This document shows, piece after piece, positions 1-7,458 of a stretch of 40,704 bases of DNA. Source of the stretch: an uncultured Planctomycetaceae bacterium (lineage in GTDB: Bacteria; Planctomycetota; Planctomycetia; Gemmatales; Gemmataceae); NCBI GenBank assembly GCA_903960945.1, contig CAJCCR010000307.1, positions 1 through 40,704 of the forward strand, given 5' to 3'. The notes under the pieces are model-generated. The model was not told the origin of the DNA. It saw only the letters and a program-made list of their open reading frames with translations, and searched no databases. The translations under genes and the position numbers were made by a program. Position 1 is the stretch's first letter. Each line of letters begins with the position of its first letter.

Positions 1-99
1 CATGGCTTTCCAGAGTCGCATCCAGCCCACTTTGTTGGCCATACGAAAGCTATAAAAGATTGCGCGCCATCCGCCTGCAGTTTTTGGTATTTTCAACAT
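1..99 (-). CDS. FdhF/YdeP-type molybdopterin oxidoreductase, N-terminal fragment
   Basis: Seen: an open minus-strand frame of 33 codons starts with ATG at 99-97 and runs off the left edge. It contains the stretch GGWRAIFYSFRMANKVGW followed by MRLWKAM. Known: FdhF/YdeP-family (formate dehydrogenase alpha-like) proteins begin with a GGW(G/R)A segment and continue to a cysteine-containing region and the molybdopterin domains. Inference: this is the 5' end of such a gene, probably encoding a cytoplasmic molybdenum-dependent oxidoreductase of unknown substrate. It is divergent from the next gene. Only 33 residues are visible, so neither the Mo-binding domains nor catalytic residues can be checked. 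Confidence 0.55.
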   Translation of the reverse strand, partial: MLKIPKTAGGWRAIFYSFRMANKVGWMRLWKAM

Positions 100-217
100 A
101 AATCAACTCTTAACCCATAGAACAACAATAGAGAATAGCGTAATTTTGCAATGAGAAAGCACAAAATGCAAGGCTATAAGGGTGTTCTTGATTGACTTCA
201 ACTTCACGGGCAAACAC

Positions 218-925
218 ATGCGAATTTTTCTTGGCCTTGATGACACCGATATTTTGGGAAGCCCGGGCACCAATCAAATAGCCATGGCACTTGCAGTCAA
301 GTTGAAAGAAATCAGAATCGAAACAACGATGATTTTAAGGCATCAGCTTTGGTATGATTCCTGCGTACCTTACACTTCTAAAAATGGCTCTGCATCAATG
401 CAACTTGAATGCAAAGTCCCAATTGATTTTCAAACCCTTGCAGGTTTCTGCAAAGATTTTCTTTTGAGTCATTTTGTTGAAGGGAGCGACCCTGGCCTTT
501 GCCTTGCTACTGAAGATCAGGCAAAATCTCTGATTTCACATGGATGGCGCACCACAGGGGAATGGGTCAATCCATCAGAGGCAATTGAAAAAGCCAAGGT
601 TTCCGGGTGTTTATTATGGTCTATTGCAGGTCGAGATCATGGAATCGTGGGGGCTTTAGCTGCGGTAGGCTTGGCTGCAAGTGGAGAGCAGGGAAGAGTG
701 GTGTTTCATCAGAATGGCTACGGCGAAATACGTGGCCTTATCAGCGTAGAAAAGTTGCTTGAATTTGGCGTCTTGGTGATCGAAGAATCTTCGCAAATGC
801 TGGTTTCGAATGGTGCTGTGGATTTGGTGAAGAAACTAAGGCCTAATATCCGGAAGCAAAAAGTAGTGCTTTATGTCGAAAAGGGGCAGGAGATTAACTC
901 TTGGGTGGCTTTAAAGCGTAATTAA
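218..925 (+). CDS. TiaS-like N-terminal-domain protein (tRNA-Ile2 agmatinylcytidine synthetase homologue, short)
   Basis: Seen: the N-terminus MRIFLGLDDTD followed by a GSPGTNQ loop matches the opening of the archaeal TiaS/COG1571 kinase-like domain, where the DDTD acidic motif lies a few residues from the start. At 235 residues it is much shorter than archaeal TiaS (about 420), and I see no zinc-ribbon cysteine pairs at the C-terminus. Start choice: the frame is open from a GTG at 182, but the ATG at 218 puts the DDTD motif right at the N-terminus as in the family. The ribosome site is weak for both. Function is uncertain: without the OB and zinc-ribbon parts that hold tRNA, agmatidine synthesis cannot be assumed, and bacteria normally use TilS lysidine chemistry. 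The gene is divergent from the oxidoreductase fragment on its left. Confidence 0.6.
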   Translation: MRIFLGLDDTDILGSPGTNQIAMALAVKLKEIRIETTMILRHQLWYDSCVPYTSKNGSASMQLECKVPIDFQTLAGFCKDFLLSHFVEGSDPGLCLATEDQAKSLISHGWRTTGEWVNPSEAIEKAKVSGCLLWSIAGRDHGIVGALAAVGLAASGEQGRVVFHQNGYGEIRGLISVEKLLEFGVLVIEESSQMLVSNGAVDLVKKLRPNIRKQKVVLYVEKGQEINSWVALKRN

Positions 926-960
926 TTAGAAAATTAACAAAAAGAGGATTATTTCTAGGT

Positions 961-989
961 TTGACTAGGGCTTTTAGACGAATTAAGAT
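961..989 (+). promoter_or_regulatory. Predicted sigma70-type promoter for the first DUF1501 gene
   Basis: TTGACT at 961-966 (5 of 6 matches to the -35 consensus) is followed by a 17-base spacer and TAAGAT at 984-989 (4 of 6). Transcription would start near 996 and give a leader of about 38 bases containing the GGAG ribosome site before the ATG at 1034. Identified by eye only. Confidence 0.45.
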
Positions 990-1033
990 ATAAGCTTAAG
1001 TAAGTAGTTACCTGCCTGATATCGGAGCAAGCC

Positions 1034-2431
1034 ATGGATCAATCAGAACTTAAAAAATGTATCGGGCCTCAATCCCGCAGACAGTTCATAAAAATAGGGA
1101 CCGCGGGCCTGGGCGGGATGCTTCTAAACAACCTCCACTCCGCAAGAGCCCAAGAAAAAAATCTAGGCAAGCAAACCCCTGATACGCAAGTAATATTCAT
1201 TTGGCTTCCTGGCGGCCCACCGCACATGGAAACCTATGACATGAAGCCCGATGCACCCTCTGATTACAAGGGCGATTTTAAACCCATTCGCTCAACAGTT
1301 CCCGGTTTGGATGTTTGTGAACTTTTGCCCCTTCATGCCCAAACTGCAAAACGCTTCAGCATCATCCGCTCGATCGCGCATAATTTTTCTGATCATGGTG
1401 GCGGGCACAAAAAGTTCCTCACCGGCCGTGATCCCGTTTCCCCCGTCGGATTTGTCAACGATTACCCCATGGTTGGTTCGATGTTCGCCAAGGTTCGCGA
1501 AAACTTCATTTCAAAAATCCCCAACTACATTGCGGGGATGGATGGGGGCAGGCAGGGTATCGACACTTTCAGCTTTGGTTCGGCTTATCTAGATCGCAGT
1601 AGCCATCCTTTTATGGTGCCAGGCGATCCGAGCAGCCCGACATTTAAAATCCAGAATCTGGGAATCGAAGAAAAAAAACTGGTGCAGGTGAAAGAGCGAA
1701 TGGATTTGCTAGCCAGCATCGATGGGAACAATACCTCGCCAGAAATGAAAGCTATTCGTGCCCGTGCAATGCAACTGCTTTCTGAAGATACCACCCAGAC
1801 TGCATTTGATTTAAACAAGGAGCCCGATTCCGTACGCCAGAAGTACGGTATGCATACTTATGGTCAGCGCTGCCTGCTTGCACGAAGGCTTGTTGAAGCA
1901 GGTTCTAGTTTTGTAACCATGGTGCTGGAAAGCCCGAATATGCCTGGCAAGCAATGGCCTAAGGGTGTGCTTTATAACTGGGATTCGCATGCAGTGAATG
2001 GGCATATTTTTGATGATGCACGCTGGCGTTTCCCCATGTATGACCAAGCTATCACCTCGTTGATCAATGATCTTTACGACCGGGGCCTTGATAAAAAAGT
2101 TCTCCTGATTGTGACTGGTGAATTTGGCCGTACCCCTAGGATCAGCTATTCCGTTGGCACTCAAACAGGAGTGAAACAACCAGGTCGCGACCATTGGCCA
2201 CAAGCGATGTCTGTGCTTGTATCTGGTGGTGGATTAAAAATGGGTCAGATTGTAGGCTCTACCAACCAAAAGGGTGAACATCCCAAGGATAGGCCACTTA
2301 GCCCCAATGACCTTTGGGCCACCATGTTCAATCATCTTGGAGTTGATTACAAAAACATTGCATTCAATGATCACTCGGGCAGACCAATGCCATTACTAAC
2401 AGGTGGCGATCCGATTTCTGAGTTGATCTAA
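1034..2431 (+). CDS. DUF1501 family protein, Tat-exported
   Basis: Seen: a 465-residue protein with a twin-arginine leader (SRRQFIKIG near residues 14-22, then a glycine-rich hydrophobic stretch ending near an ARA cleavage-type site). The body has the DUF1501 signatures: an IWLPGGPPHMETYDMKP block near residue 55, a central SDHGGGHKKFLTGRD block, and a C-terminal GEFGRTP ... GRDHWP ... SGGGLKMGQIVGSTN region. Known: DUF1501 belongs to the alkaline-phosphatase/sulfatase-like superfamily and is greatly expanded in Planctomycetes, often paired with DUF1549/DUF1553 cytochrome proteins; no such partner is present here. Start: ATG with GGAG eight bases upstream. It converges on a second DUF1501 gene with a shared terminator between them. 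Substrate unknown. Confidence 0.9.
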   Translation: MDQSELKKCIGPQSRRQFIKIGTAGLGGMLLNNLHSARAQEKNLGKQTPDTQVIFIWLPGGPPHMETYDMKPDAPSDYKGDFKPIRSTVPGLDVCELLPLHAQTAKRFSIIRSIAHNFSDHGGGHKKFLTGRDPVSPVGFVNDYPMVGSMFAKVRENFISKIPNYIAGMDGGRQGIDTFSFGSAYLDRSSHPFMVPGDPSSPTFKIQNLGIEEKKLVQVKERMDLLASIDGNNTSPEMKAIRARAMQLLSEDTTQTAFDLNKEPDSVRQKYGMHTYGQRCLLARRLVEAGSSFVTMVLESPNMPGKQWPKGVLYNWDSHAVNGHIFDDARWRFPMYDQAITSLINDLYDRGLDKKVLLIVTGEFGRTPRISYSVGTQTGVKQPGRDHWPQAMSVLVSGGGLKMGQIVGSTNQKGEHPKDRPLSPNDLWATMFNHLGVDYKNIAFNDHSGRPMPLLTGGDPISELI

Positions 2432-2460
2432 CTTCGTTGAAGCATGGTTCTTAAACAAGA

Positions 2461-2490
2461 AAAGCCAGCCATTTAAAGGGCTGGCTTTTT
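2461..2490. terminator. Bidirectional intrinsic terminator between convergent DUF1501 genes
   Basis: Arms AAAAGCCAGCC (2461-2471) and GGCTGGCTTTT (2480-2490) pair perfectly over 11 bases around an 8-base loop. The right side continues into T residues on the plus strand and the left side gives a U-tract on the minus strand. The hairpin lies 30 bases after one stop and 18 bases after the other, so it can serve both genes. Confidence 0.85.
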
Positions 2491-2507
2491 GCTTTGATAG
2501 TTAGAGT

Positions 2508-3893
2508 TTAAAACAACTCGTGAATTGGTTCGGGATCATCCAACACAGGAGTGGGCCTGCCACTTGGATCAAGCAGATGAAGCTTAGGATCAATGCCAAG
2601 AACCTGATAAATGGTTGCATGAATATTGCTTGGGGTAACAGGTCGGCTGTTTGGAGCGGTGCCTAACTTATCGGTAGAACCAATAATACGGCCACCTTTA
2701 ATGCCACCACCGCCCATAAGACAAAACATCGAATTACCCCAGTGGTCACGGCCTGGAGTGCCTTTGCTACCTGCAGGGCCACCGTTGCCACCATCATTCA
2801 TTTTTGGGGTTCTACCAAACTCCCCACAAAGCACTACAAGTGTGGAATCGAGTAAGCCTCGTTCTTCAAGATCGATGAAAAGGGTGCTGACCAAGGCGTC
2901 AACCTTAGGCAGATAAGTTTCATAACCAGCTTTAAGATCCCAGTGGTGATCCCAGCCACCAAGATGAACGGTAACAAAGGTAGACCCAGCCTCGACCAAC
3001 CTGCGTGCAAGGAGGGTACTTTGGCCGTAAGTGTTTCTTCCGTAGCGATCACGCAGTTTTGGATCTTCGCGCGAAATATCAAATGCCTGCCTTGCAGAAG
3101 CGCCGCTAACAAACTCAAAGGCCTGCTTGTTAAAGCGATCCATGGCGTCCAAGGTTTTGGAAGTATCAAGAGTCCTGTTCATTGCATCAAAACTGGAACT
3201 AAGACTTTTACGATCTTCAAGGCGATCAATGGAAAGGCCAGTTGCAAGGTGAAGGTTTTTAACTTGGAAGTTAGCAGCATTAGGGTCACCACCTGAAGCA
3301 AACGGATCATGCTGAACACCTAGCATATGGCCACCAAAATAGCCTGGATTTAGGCCAATACTGGCAGCATAAGGCAAGCCGACATAGCCTGGCATACCGG
3401 ATTTCCTAGCCCCGACTTCTCGATTAGTGATGGCACCAATCCCAGGGAACTTCTGCATGTTATTCGCACCACTTACTCCCATATCCTTGGCGGTAAGCAT
3501 ACGATGCCCGCCAGCGAAGTGATCGCCAGTATTATGGTAAAGCGAGCGAACCATGGAAAACTTATCCGTGACCATGGCTTGTTTGGGATAAAGTTCAGTA
3601 ACATCAAAGCCTGGAACTTTAGAATGAATAGGCTTCCACAAGCCGCGATATTCTACCGGGGCATCAGGCTTCATGTCGTACATATCCATGTGACCGGGGC
3701 CACCATCGAGCCAGATTAGAATCACTGAAGTATCTTTTGAGGCGAGACCCTCAGCCTTGGATGCGGCTTTGGCTTTGTAAAGATCAGAAAGGCCAGCGGA
3801 AGCCATGCCTGCGATACCAAGTTGAATGAAGCTACGACGGTTGACACCATCACAATAACCTTTTTGGGATTTTCCAGCATCGACTCGAAACAT
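2508..3893 (-). CDS. DUF1501 family protein, Tat-exported (second copy)
   Basis: Seen: after an N-terminal arm come NRRSFIQLGIAG and a hydrophobic segment, a twin-arginine leader. The body shares the DUF1501 landmarks with its convergent neighbour: LIWLDGGPGHMDMYDMKP, a HFAGGHRMLTAKD block, LGGWDHH, then CGEFGRTP, GRDHWGNSMFCLMGGGGIKGG and a C-terminal P(I/E)HELF tail. The frame is open from 3947, but the ATG at 3893 has GGAG eight bases upstream and places the Tat motif about 18 residues in, so I use it (461 residues). It and the 1034-2431 protein differ enough to be old paralogues rather than a recent duplication. Likely periplasmic; substrate unknown. Confidence 0.9.
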   Translation of the reverse strand: MFRVDAGKSQKGYCDGVNRRSFIQLGIAGMASAGLSDLYKAKAASKAEGLASKDTSVILIWLDGGPGHMDMYDMKPDAPVEYRGLWKPIHSKVPGFDVTELYPKQAMVTDKFSMVRSLYHNTGDHFAGGHRMLTAKDMGVSGANNMQKFPGIGAITNREVGARKSGMPGYVGLPYAASIGLNPGYFGGHMLGVQHDPFASGGDPNAANFQVKNLHLATGLSIDRLEDRKSLSSSFDAMNRTLDTSKTLDAMDRFNKQAFEFVSGASARQAFDISREDPKLRDRYGRNTYGQSTLLARRLVEAGSTFVTVHLGGWDHHWDLKAGYETYLPKVDALVSTLFIDLEERGLLDSTLVVLCGEFGRTPKMNDGGNGGPAGSKGTPGRDHWGNSMFCLMGGGGIKGGRIIGSTDKLGTAPNSRPVTPSNIHATIYQVLGIDPKLHLLDPSGRPTPVLDDPEPIHELF

Positions 3894-4104
3894 GGCGGGA
3901 CTCCGTTCTGGGGAGTAATCAGGTAAGCAATAAAGGAAGGATACCATTAGAAATCGGCAAACAACAGAACAAAAAATGGTAAAAGCGAGAAAGTTTATTT
4001 ATCTAGTTCCACCAAATCAAACACAACCGTAATGGCAATAAACACTTAAGGCTATAGCCCCCATTTTAACAACTGGATTTTCGAAACTTTTTGAGTGTTT
4101 TTAA

Positions 4105-4139
4105 GATAGCTTCACGAAAAAATAGTTTCAAGAAACTAT
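4105..4139. promoter_or_regulatory. Operator-like tandem palindrome upstream of purF
   Basis: ATAGTTTC-AA-GAAACTAT at 4122-4139 is a perfect inverted repeat (8-base arms, 2-base spacer). An imperfect direct copy, GATAGCTTCACGAAA at 4105-4119, precedes the matching AATAGTTTCAAGAAA (4121-4135) with a 16-base start-to-start period. The array ends 25 bases before the predicted purF -35 box, suiting a dimeric regulator. The regulator is not identified, and it does not resemble the E. coli PurR box. Confidence 0.4.
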
Positions 4140-4163
4140 CAAAAATAATGATATCGAATTCTT

Positions 4164-4192
4164 TTGAGTGCCCGCACTTCGTAATCTAGAAT
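4164..4192 (+). promoter_or_regulatory. Predicted sigma70-type promoter for purF
   Basis: TTGAGT at 4164-4169 (4 of 6), a 17-base spacer and TAGAAT at 4187-4192 (5 of 6). Predicted start near 4199, giving a leader of about 60 bases before the purF ATG. Confidence 0.5.
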
Positions 4193-4258
4193 AAGGAAAC
4201 ATGATTGGTGCAGTCATGAACTTACAACTCCGATTGGCAAGCAGGCCTAAAGAATTCT

Positions 4259-5842
4259 ATGGACGAACTTCAACACGAGTGTGGCATAGCAGCGATCTAT
4301 CATCTCCCAGAATTACCGACTTCAAAATTGGTGCCTCTTGCGGGGCCTGATCAGGTCTCCAGGTTAATGCCTAGGATGTTGCTGGATTTGCAAAATCGGG
4401 GGCAGTTGGCAGCAGGCATGAGCACCTTCCACCCGCGCAGGCAAAAAATACTTGATACCCACAGACAAATCGGCACTGTTATCGAAGCCTTTAGATTAAG
4501 CCATCAAGATCGATACGAAGCTTTGATGAAAGAATATGCGGGCATGGCTGCGATTGGCCACACCCGTTATGCAACCTGCGGCGCCAACGATAAAAGTTAC
4601 GCACAGCCTTTCGAAAGGCATCATGGTTGCAGATGGAAATGGTTTAGCTTTGCCTTCAACGGCCAACTTGCTAACTACACTCAACTCCGCGAAGAACTTT
4701 TAAGCCAGACCGATTATCACCTCACCCGCGATACAGACACCGAGGTAATCATGCATTACCTCAGCCATGAATTAAGCAATCATGTTGATAAAGCCCCCGA
4801 CCTCGTTGAAGTTTTCTCGAAACTTTGCAGCAAGTTTGATGGCGCCTACAACATTGTGTTTTTAAATGCGATGGGCGACATGGTAGTGCTGCGAGACCCC
4901 AACGGGTTTAGGCCATTATGCGTGGCACAAGATGGCCCGATGTTTGCAGCGGCAAGTGAAAGCGTAGCATTGCTTAACCTTGGGTTTAAAGATGTGCGCT
5001 CGCTTCCCCCTGGCGAAATGATTGTAATTCAGGATGGAAAAATGCGGCAAGCAAGGTTTGCCCCAAAGCGCACAACCACCCATTGTTTCTTCGAATGGAT
5101 ATACTTCGCCAATGTTGCAAGTAATCTTGATGACCGCAGCGTTTACCTTGCACGGGCATCGCTAGGGCAAAGCCTTGCAGCACAGGAGCGACTTTTAAAC
5201 ATCGTTCCTTTGGACAAGGATACTGTGATAGTTCCCGTACCTGACACAGGCAAGGCTGCTGCAGATGCGATGGCCCATGAACTTGGCCTTGCTTCGGTGG
5301 AAGGGTTGATGCGCAATCGCTATGTGGGTCGTACTTTCATCGAAGGGCAAAATCGGGCAGAAAGAGTTCAGCTTAAATACACCCCGTTGAAAGAAGTCAT
5401 CGCAGGAAAAAGAGTACTGCTAATTGAAGATACCATCGTAAGAAGCACCACCATGAAGGTATTGCTTGCAGACATGAAAACCCGCGGTCAAGCCAAAGAG
5501 ATTCATGTTCGAGTAGCGTGTCCGCCCATTATTGCCCCATGCTTTTATGGGATCGACATGTCAACCGTAAAAGAATTGTTTGCGCCTAGGTTCTTAAAAG
5601 GCAACCCTATCAGCACCCAGATACAAGATGAAATGGCAAAAGAACTCGGTGCAGACAGTTTAAGATATCTCCCTTATGAGGATATATCTAGAAGTATAGG
5701 GCTTGATGAATCCCAACTCTGCCAAGCCTGCATCAACGGAAAATACCCTACCAAAACAGGGGAACAGCTATACCAACTCTCCGTCAACCAGAAGTCTGCA
5801 GGTGCTGGGGGTAGAACCTACGAACTACCTTCAAAGTCTTGA
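4259..5842 (+). CDS. purF: Amidophosphoribosyltransferase
   Basis: Role: the first step of purine synthesis, making phosphoribosylamine from PRPP and glutamine in the cytoplasm. Seen: an N-terminal class II glutamine amidotransferase domain with Cys8 in ECGIAAIYH. The seven residues before it look like a short propeptide, as in B. subtilis-type enzymes. GHTRYAT, FNGQL and RDTDTEV glutamine-site motifs follow. The phosphoribosyltransferase domain has a PRPP loop [13 protein letters not shown] near residues 386-398. Cysteines in [15 protein letters not shown] and the C-terminal [11 protein letters not shown] match the four ligands of the 4Fe-4S cluster in B. subtilis-type PurF. At 527 residues it is about 50 longer than usual, with an insertion after the N-terminal strand and a tail. 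The usual LQHRGQE is LQNRGQL. The ribosome site is weak (AAAG). A promoter and palindrome array lie upstream. Confidence 0.93.
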   Translation: MDELQHECGIAAIYHLPELPTSKLVPLAGPDQVSRLMPRMLLDLQNRGQLAAGMSTFHPRRQKILDTHRQIGTVIEAFRLSHQDRYEALMKEYAGMAAIGHTRYATCGANDKSYAQPFERHHGCRWKWFSFAFNGQLANYTQLREELLSQTDYHLTRDTDTEVIMHYLSHELSNHVDKAPDLVEVFSKLCSKFDGAYNIVFLNAMGDMVVLRDPNGFRPLCVAQDGPMFAAASESVALLNLGFKDVRSLPPGEMIVIQDGKMRQARFAPKRTTTHCFFEWIYFANVASNLDDRSVYLARASLGQSLAAQERLLNIVPLDKDTVIVPVPDTGKAAADAMAHELGLASVEGLMRNRYVGRTFIEGQNRAERVQLKYTPLKEVIAGKRVLLIEDTIVRSTTMKVLLADMKTRGQAKEIHVRVACPPIIAPCFYGIDMSTVKELFAPRFLKGNPISTQIQDEMAKELGADSLRYLPYEDISRSIGLDESQLCQACINGKYPTKTGEQLYQLSVNQKSAGAGGRTYELPSKS

Positions 5843-5860
5843 TATTCCCAGATTCTAGCG

Positions 5861-5889
5861 TTCCCAAAAAGGAAAACGCCTGTTAGAAT
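5861..5889 (+). promoter_or_regulatory. Predicted promoter for smpB
   Basis: TTCCCA at 5861-5866 (4 of 6), a 17-base spacer, and TAGAAT at 5884-5889 (5 of 6) preceded by TG in the extended -10 position. The start would fall at about 5896, which leaves almost no leader for the in-frame ATG at 5901 and supports the ATG at 5931 as the smpB start. Confidence 0.45.
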
Positions 5890-5930
5890 ACTGTTTTGCA
5901 ATGGTTCAAATTAGGGGCTTTGGGAATTCC

Positions 5931-6416
5931 ATGGTGGACAGCAAGAAATCAGAAGGCCCCGAGTACATCAACATCTGCCAAAATCGCAAGGCTTCGTTCC
6001 AATACGAATTGGAAGAGCGCTTGGAATGTGGCATCATGCTTAAGGGTAGCGAAGTTAAAAGCCTGAGAACTGGGCAGGCCAATTTGGAAGGCGCTTACGC
6101 CCGTATTTTAAATGGCGAAATCTGGCTTTACGGTTGCGATATCCCAGAATATACGATGGCCAACCAGTTAAATCATGAACCCAAGCGAGCGCGTAAACTT
6201 CTTTTACACAAGAACGAAATCGCCAAGTTTGCAGAAAAATCCGAGCAGCGTGGCTTAACTTTAATCCCCACCAAGATGTACTTCAAAGAAGGCAAAGCCA
6301 AGGTTGAAATTGCGATAGGCAAGGGCAAAAAGCTTCAGGATAAGCGACAGGCCCAAAAGAAAAACGAAGCCAAGCGTGACATCGGTAGGGAAATGTCGAA
6401 AAGGCGGAAACTTTAA
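5931..6416 (+). CDS. smpB: SsrA-binding protein SmpB
   Basis: Role: binds tmRNA and delivers it to stalled ribosomes in trans-translation. Seen: the SmpB core YINICQNRKASFQYE, then the diagnostic GIMLKGSEVKSLR, NLEGAYARI, LIPTKMYFKEGKAKVEIAIGKGKK, and the basic tail DKRQAQKKNEAKRDIGREM. Length (161 residues from this start) is normal. The frame opens at ATG 5901, but that ATG lies only about five bases after the predicted transcription start and has no ribosome site; ATG 5931 follows GGGG and GGG tracts. The next gene begins 12 bases after the stop, so the glycosyltransferase may be co-transcribed. Confidence 0.95.
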   Translation: MVDSKKSEGPEYINICQNRKASFQYELEERLECGIMLKGSEVKSLRTGQANLEGAYARILNGEIWLYGCDIPEYTMANQLNHEPKRARKLLLHKNEIAKFAEKSEQRGLTLIPTKMYFKEGKAKVEIAIGKGKKLQDKRQAQKKNEAKRDIGREMSKRRKL

Positions 6417-6428
6417 AACCCAATCGCC

Positions 6429-7454
6429 ATGGAGGGCTTTTTGGAAATCGTTGCACTGGTGGAATCTGAAGACCATGTCTGCACTCGCTATCGCTTAAGT
6501 GCCTACAAAGAGCATTTCGCTAAATCAGGCTACTCATTGCGGTATCTCACCTGGCCAAAAACCTTATTCGGCTTATTAAGCCTAGCATCAAAACTTCAAA
6601 ACAAAACCGTGATATTACAACGTAAGTTGCCTCCTACATGGCTTACATGGCTTATCAGGCGAAGTTGCAAGCATTTGATATTCGACTTCGATGATGCCAT
6701 TTTCTTACGCGACTCCTACTCAAAAAAGGGCATGGACGACCGCTCTAAACTTGCAAGATTTATAGCAATATCGAAAGCCACAGACGCCATGGTTGCAGGC
6801 AATCGATTCTTGGCAGACGCCTCTGCCGAACATACCAGCGCCTCAAAGATTTTTGTAATTCCAACAGTAATTGAAACTTCTAAATATCAACTTACTCCAT
6901 CTGCCAACTTAATCGATTCCCTCGAAATGGTCTGGATAGGATCAAAAAGCACGCTACAGTCGCTTGAAATCATTCGCCCCATTCTGGAAGAACTGGGCAA
7001 AACCTTTCCCAACCTATCTCTTAAAATCATTTGCGATTCTTTTCCAACCTTTGATCATCTCAAAGTTTCTCCTGTTCAATGGCAGGAAAGCAATGAGGTT
7101 GCAGAAATCCGAAGCGCAAATCTCGGAATCTGCTTTATGCCTGATGATCGATGGAGCCGAGGAAAGTGTGGCTTGAAACTTTTGCAATACATGGCTGCTG
7201 GCCTGCCCGTGATCGCCAATCCTGTTGGGGTTCATAGCGAAATAATAAGACATGGATACAACGGATTTCTTGCAAACACTTACGAAGATTGGTCGAACGC
7301 AATAGCGCTTATTTACAAAAATAAAGAGCAGCAAAAACTTATGGGAGGACGAGGCCGAGAAATCGTTGACTCGCTCTACAGTGTCCATTCAAATGCAGAA
7401 CACTGGATCGCCGTATTGAATAATCTTGATCAGCAAAAACTTCAGGCGGGGTAG
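6429..7454 (+). CDS. Glycosyltransferase family 4-like protein
   Basis: Seen: 341 residues with no signal peptide. The C-terminal half carries the GT-B/GT4 hallmark CGLKLLQYMAAGLPVIANPVG followed by GYNGFLA about 25 residues later, and an EMVWIG(S)K strand starting the second Rossmann domain. The N-terminal domain includes HLIFDFDDAIF, typical of this GT4-like subgroup. Known: GT4 enzymes transfer sugar from nucleotide-sugars to lipid or polysaccharide acceptors. Context: it is followed after 4 bases by a double WaaP/Kdo-kinase-like gene, which suggests a role in outer-membrane glycolipid or surface polysaccharide assembly (inference). Donor and acceptor cannot be read from the sequence. Confidence 0.85.
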   Translation: MEGFLEIVALVESEDHVCTRYRLSAYKEHFAKSGYSLRYLTWPKTLFGLLSLASKLQNKTVILQRKLPPTWLTWLIRRSCKHLIFDFDDAIFLRDSYSKKGMDDRSKLARFIAISKATDAMVAGNRFLADASAEHTSASKIFVIPTVIETSKYQLTPSANLIDSLEMVWIGSKSTLQSLEIIRPILEELGKTFPNLSLKIICDSFPTFDHLKVSPVQWQESNEVAEIRSANLGICFMPDDRWSRGKCGLKLLQYMAAGLPVIANPVGVHSEIIRHGYNGFLANTYEDWSNAIALIYKNKEQQKLMGGRGREIVDSLYSVHSNAEHWIAVLNNLDQQKLQAG

Positions 7455-7458
7455 GGTG

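Larger units (their letters stand above)
3894..4258. other. Divergent intergenic region between DUF1501 and purF
   Basis: This 365-base AT-rich spacer holds no convincing coding frame. On the purF side it contains a tandem palindrome array (4105-4139) and a good sigma70-like promoter (4164-4192). On the minus strand, TTGATT (4020-4015), 17 bases and TAAACT (3997-3992) form a weak candidate promoter for the DUF1501 gene. A TTTCGAAA palindrome lies around 4079-4086. Confidence 0.5.

Noticed and set aside
976-988. AGACGAATTAAGA occurs both at 976-988 and at 29277-29289, upstream of two secreted-protein genes
   Set aside because: By rough expectation dozens of shared 13-mers occur by chance in 40 kb on both strands; orientation relative to the genes differs, so there is no reason to call it a regulatory motif.
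4201-4350. A 49-codon frame from ATG 4201 overlapping the purF start, a possible leader peptide
   Set aside because: The ATG lies right at the predicted transcription start, there is no ribosome site, and the peptide has no regulatory feature such as His or purine-linked codon runs.
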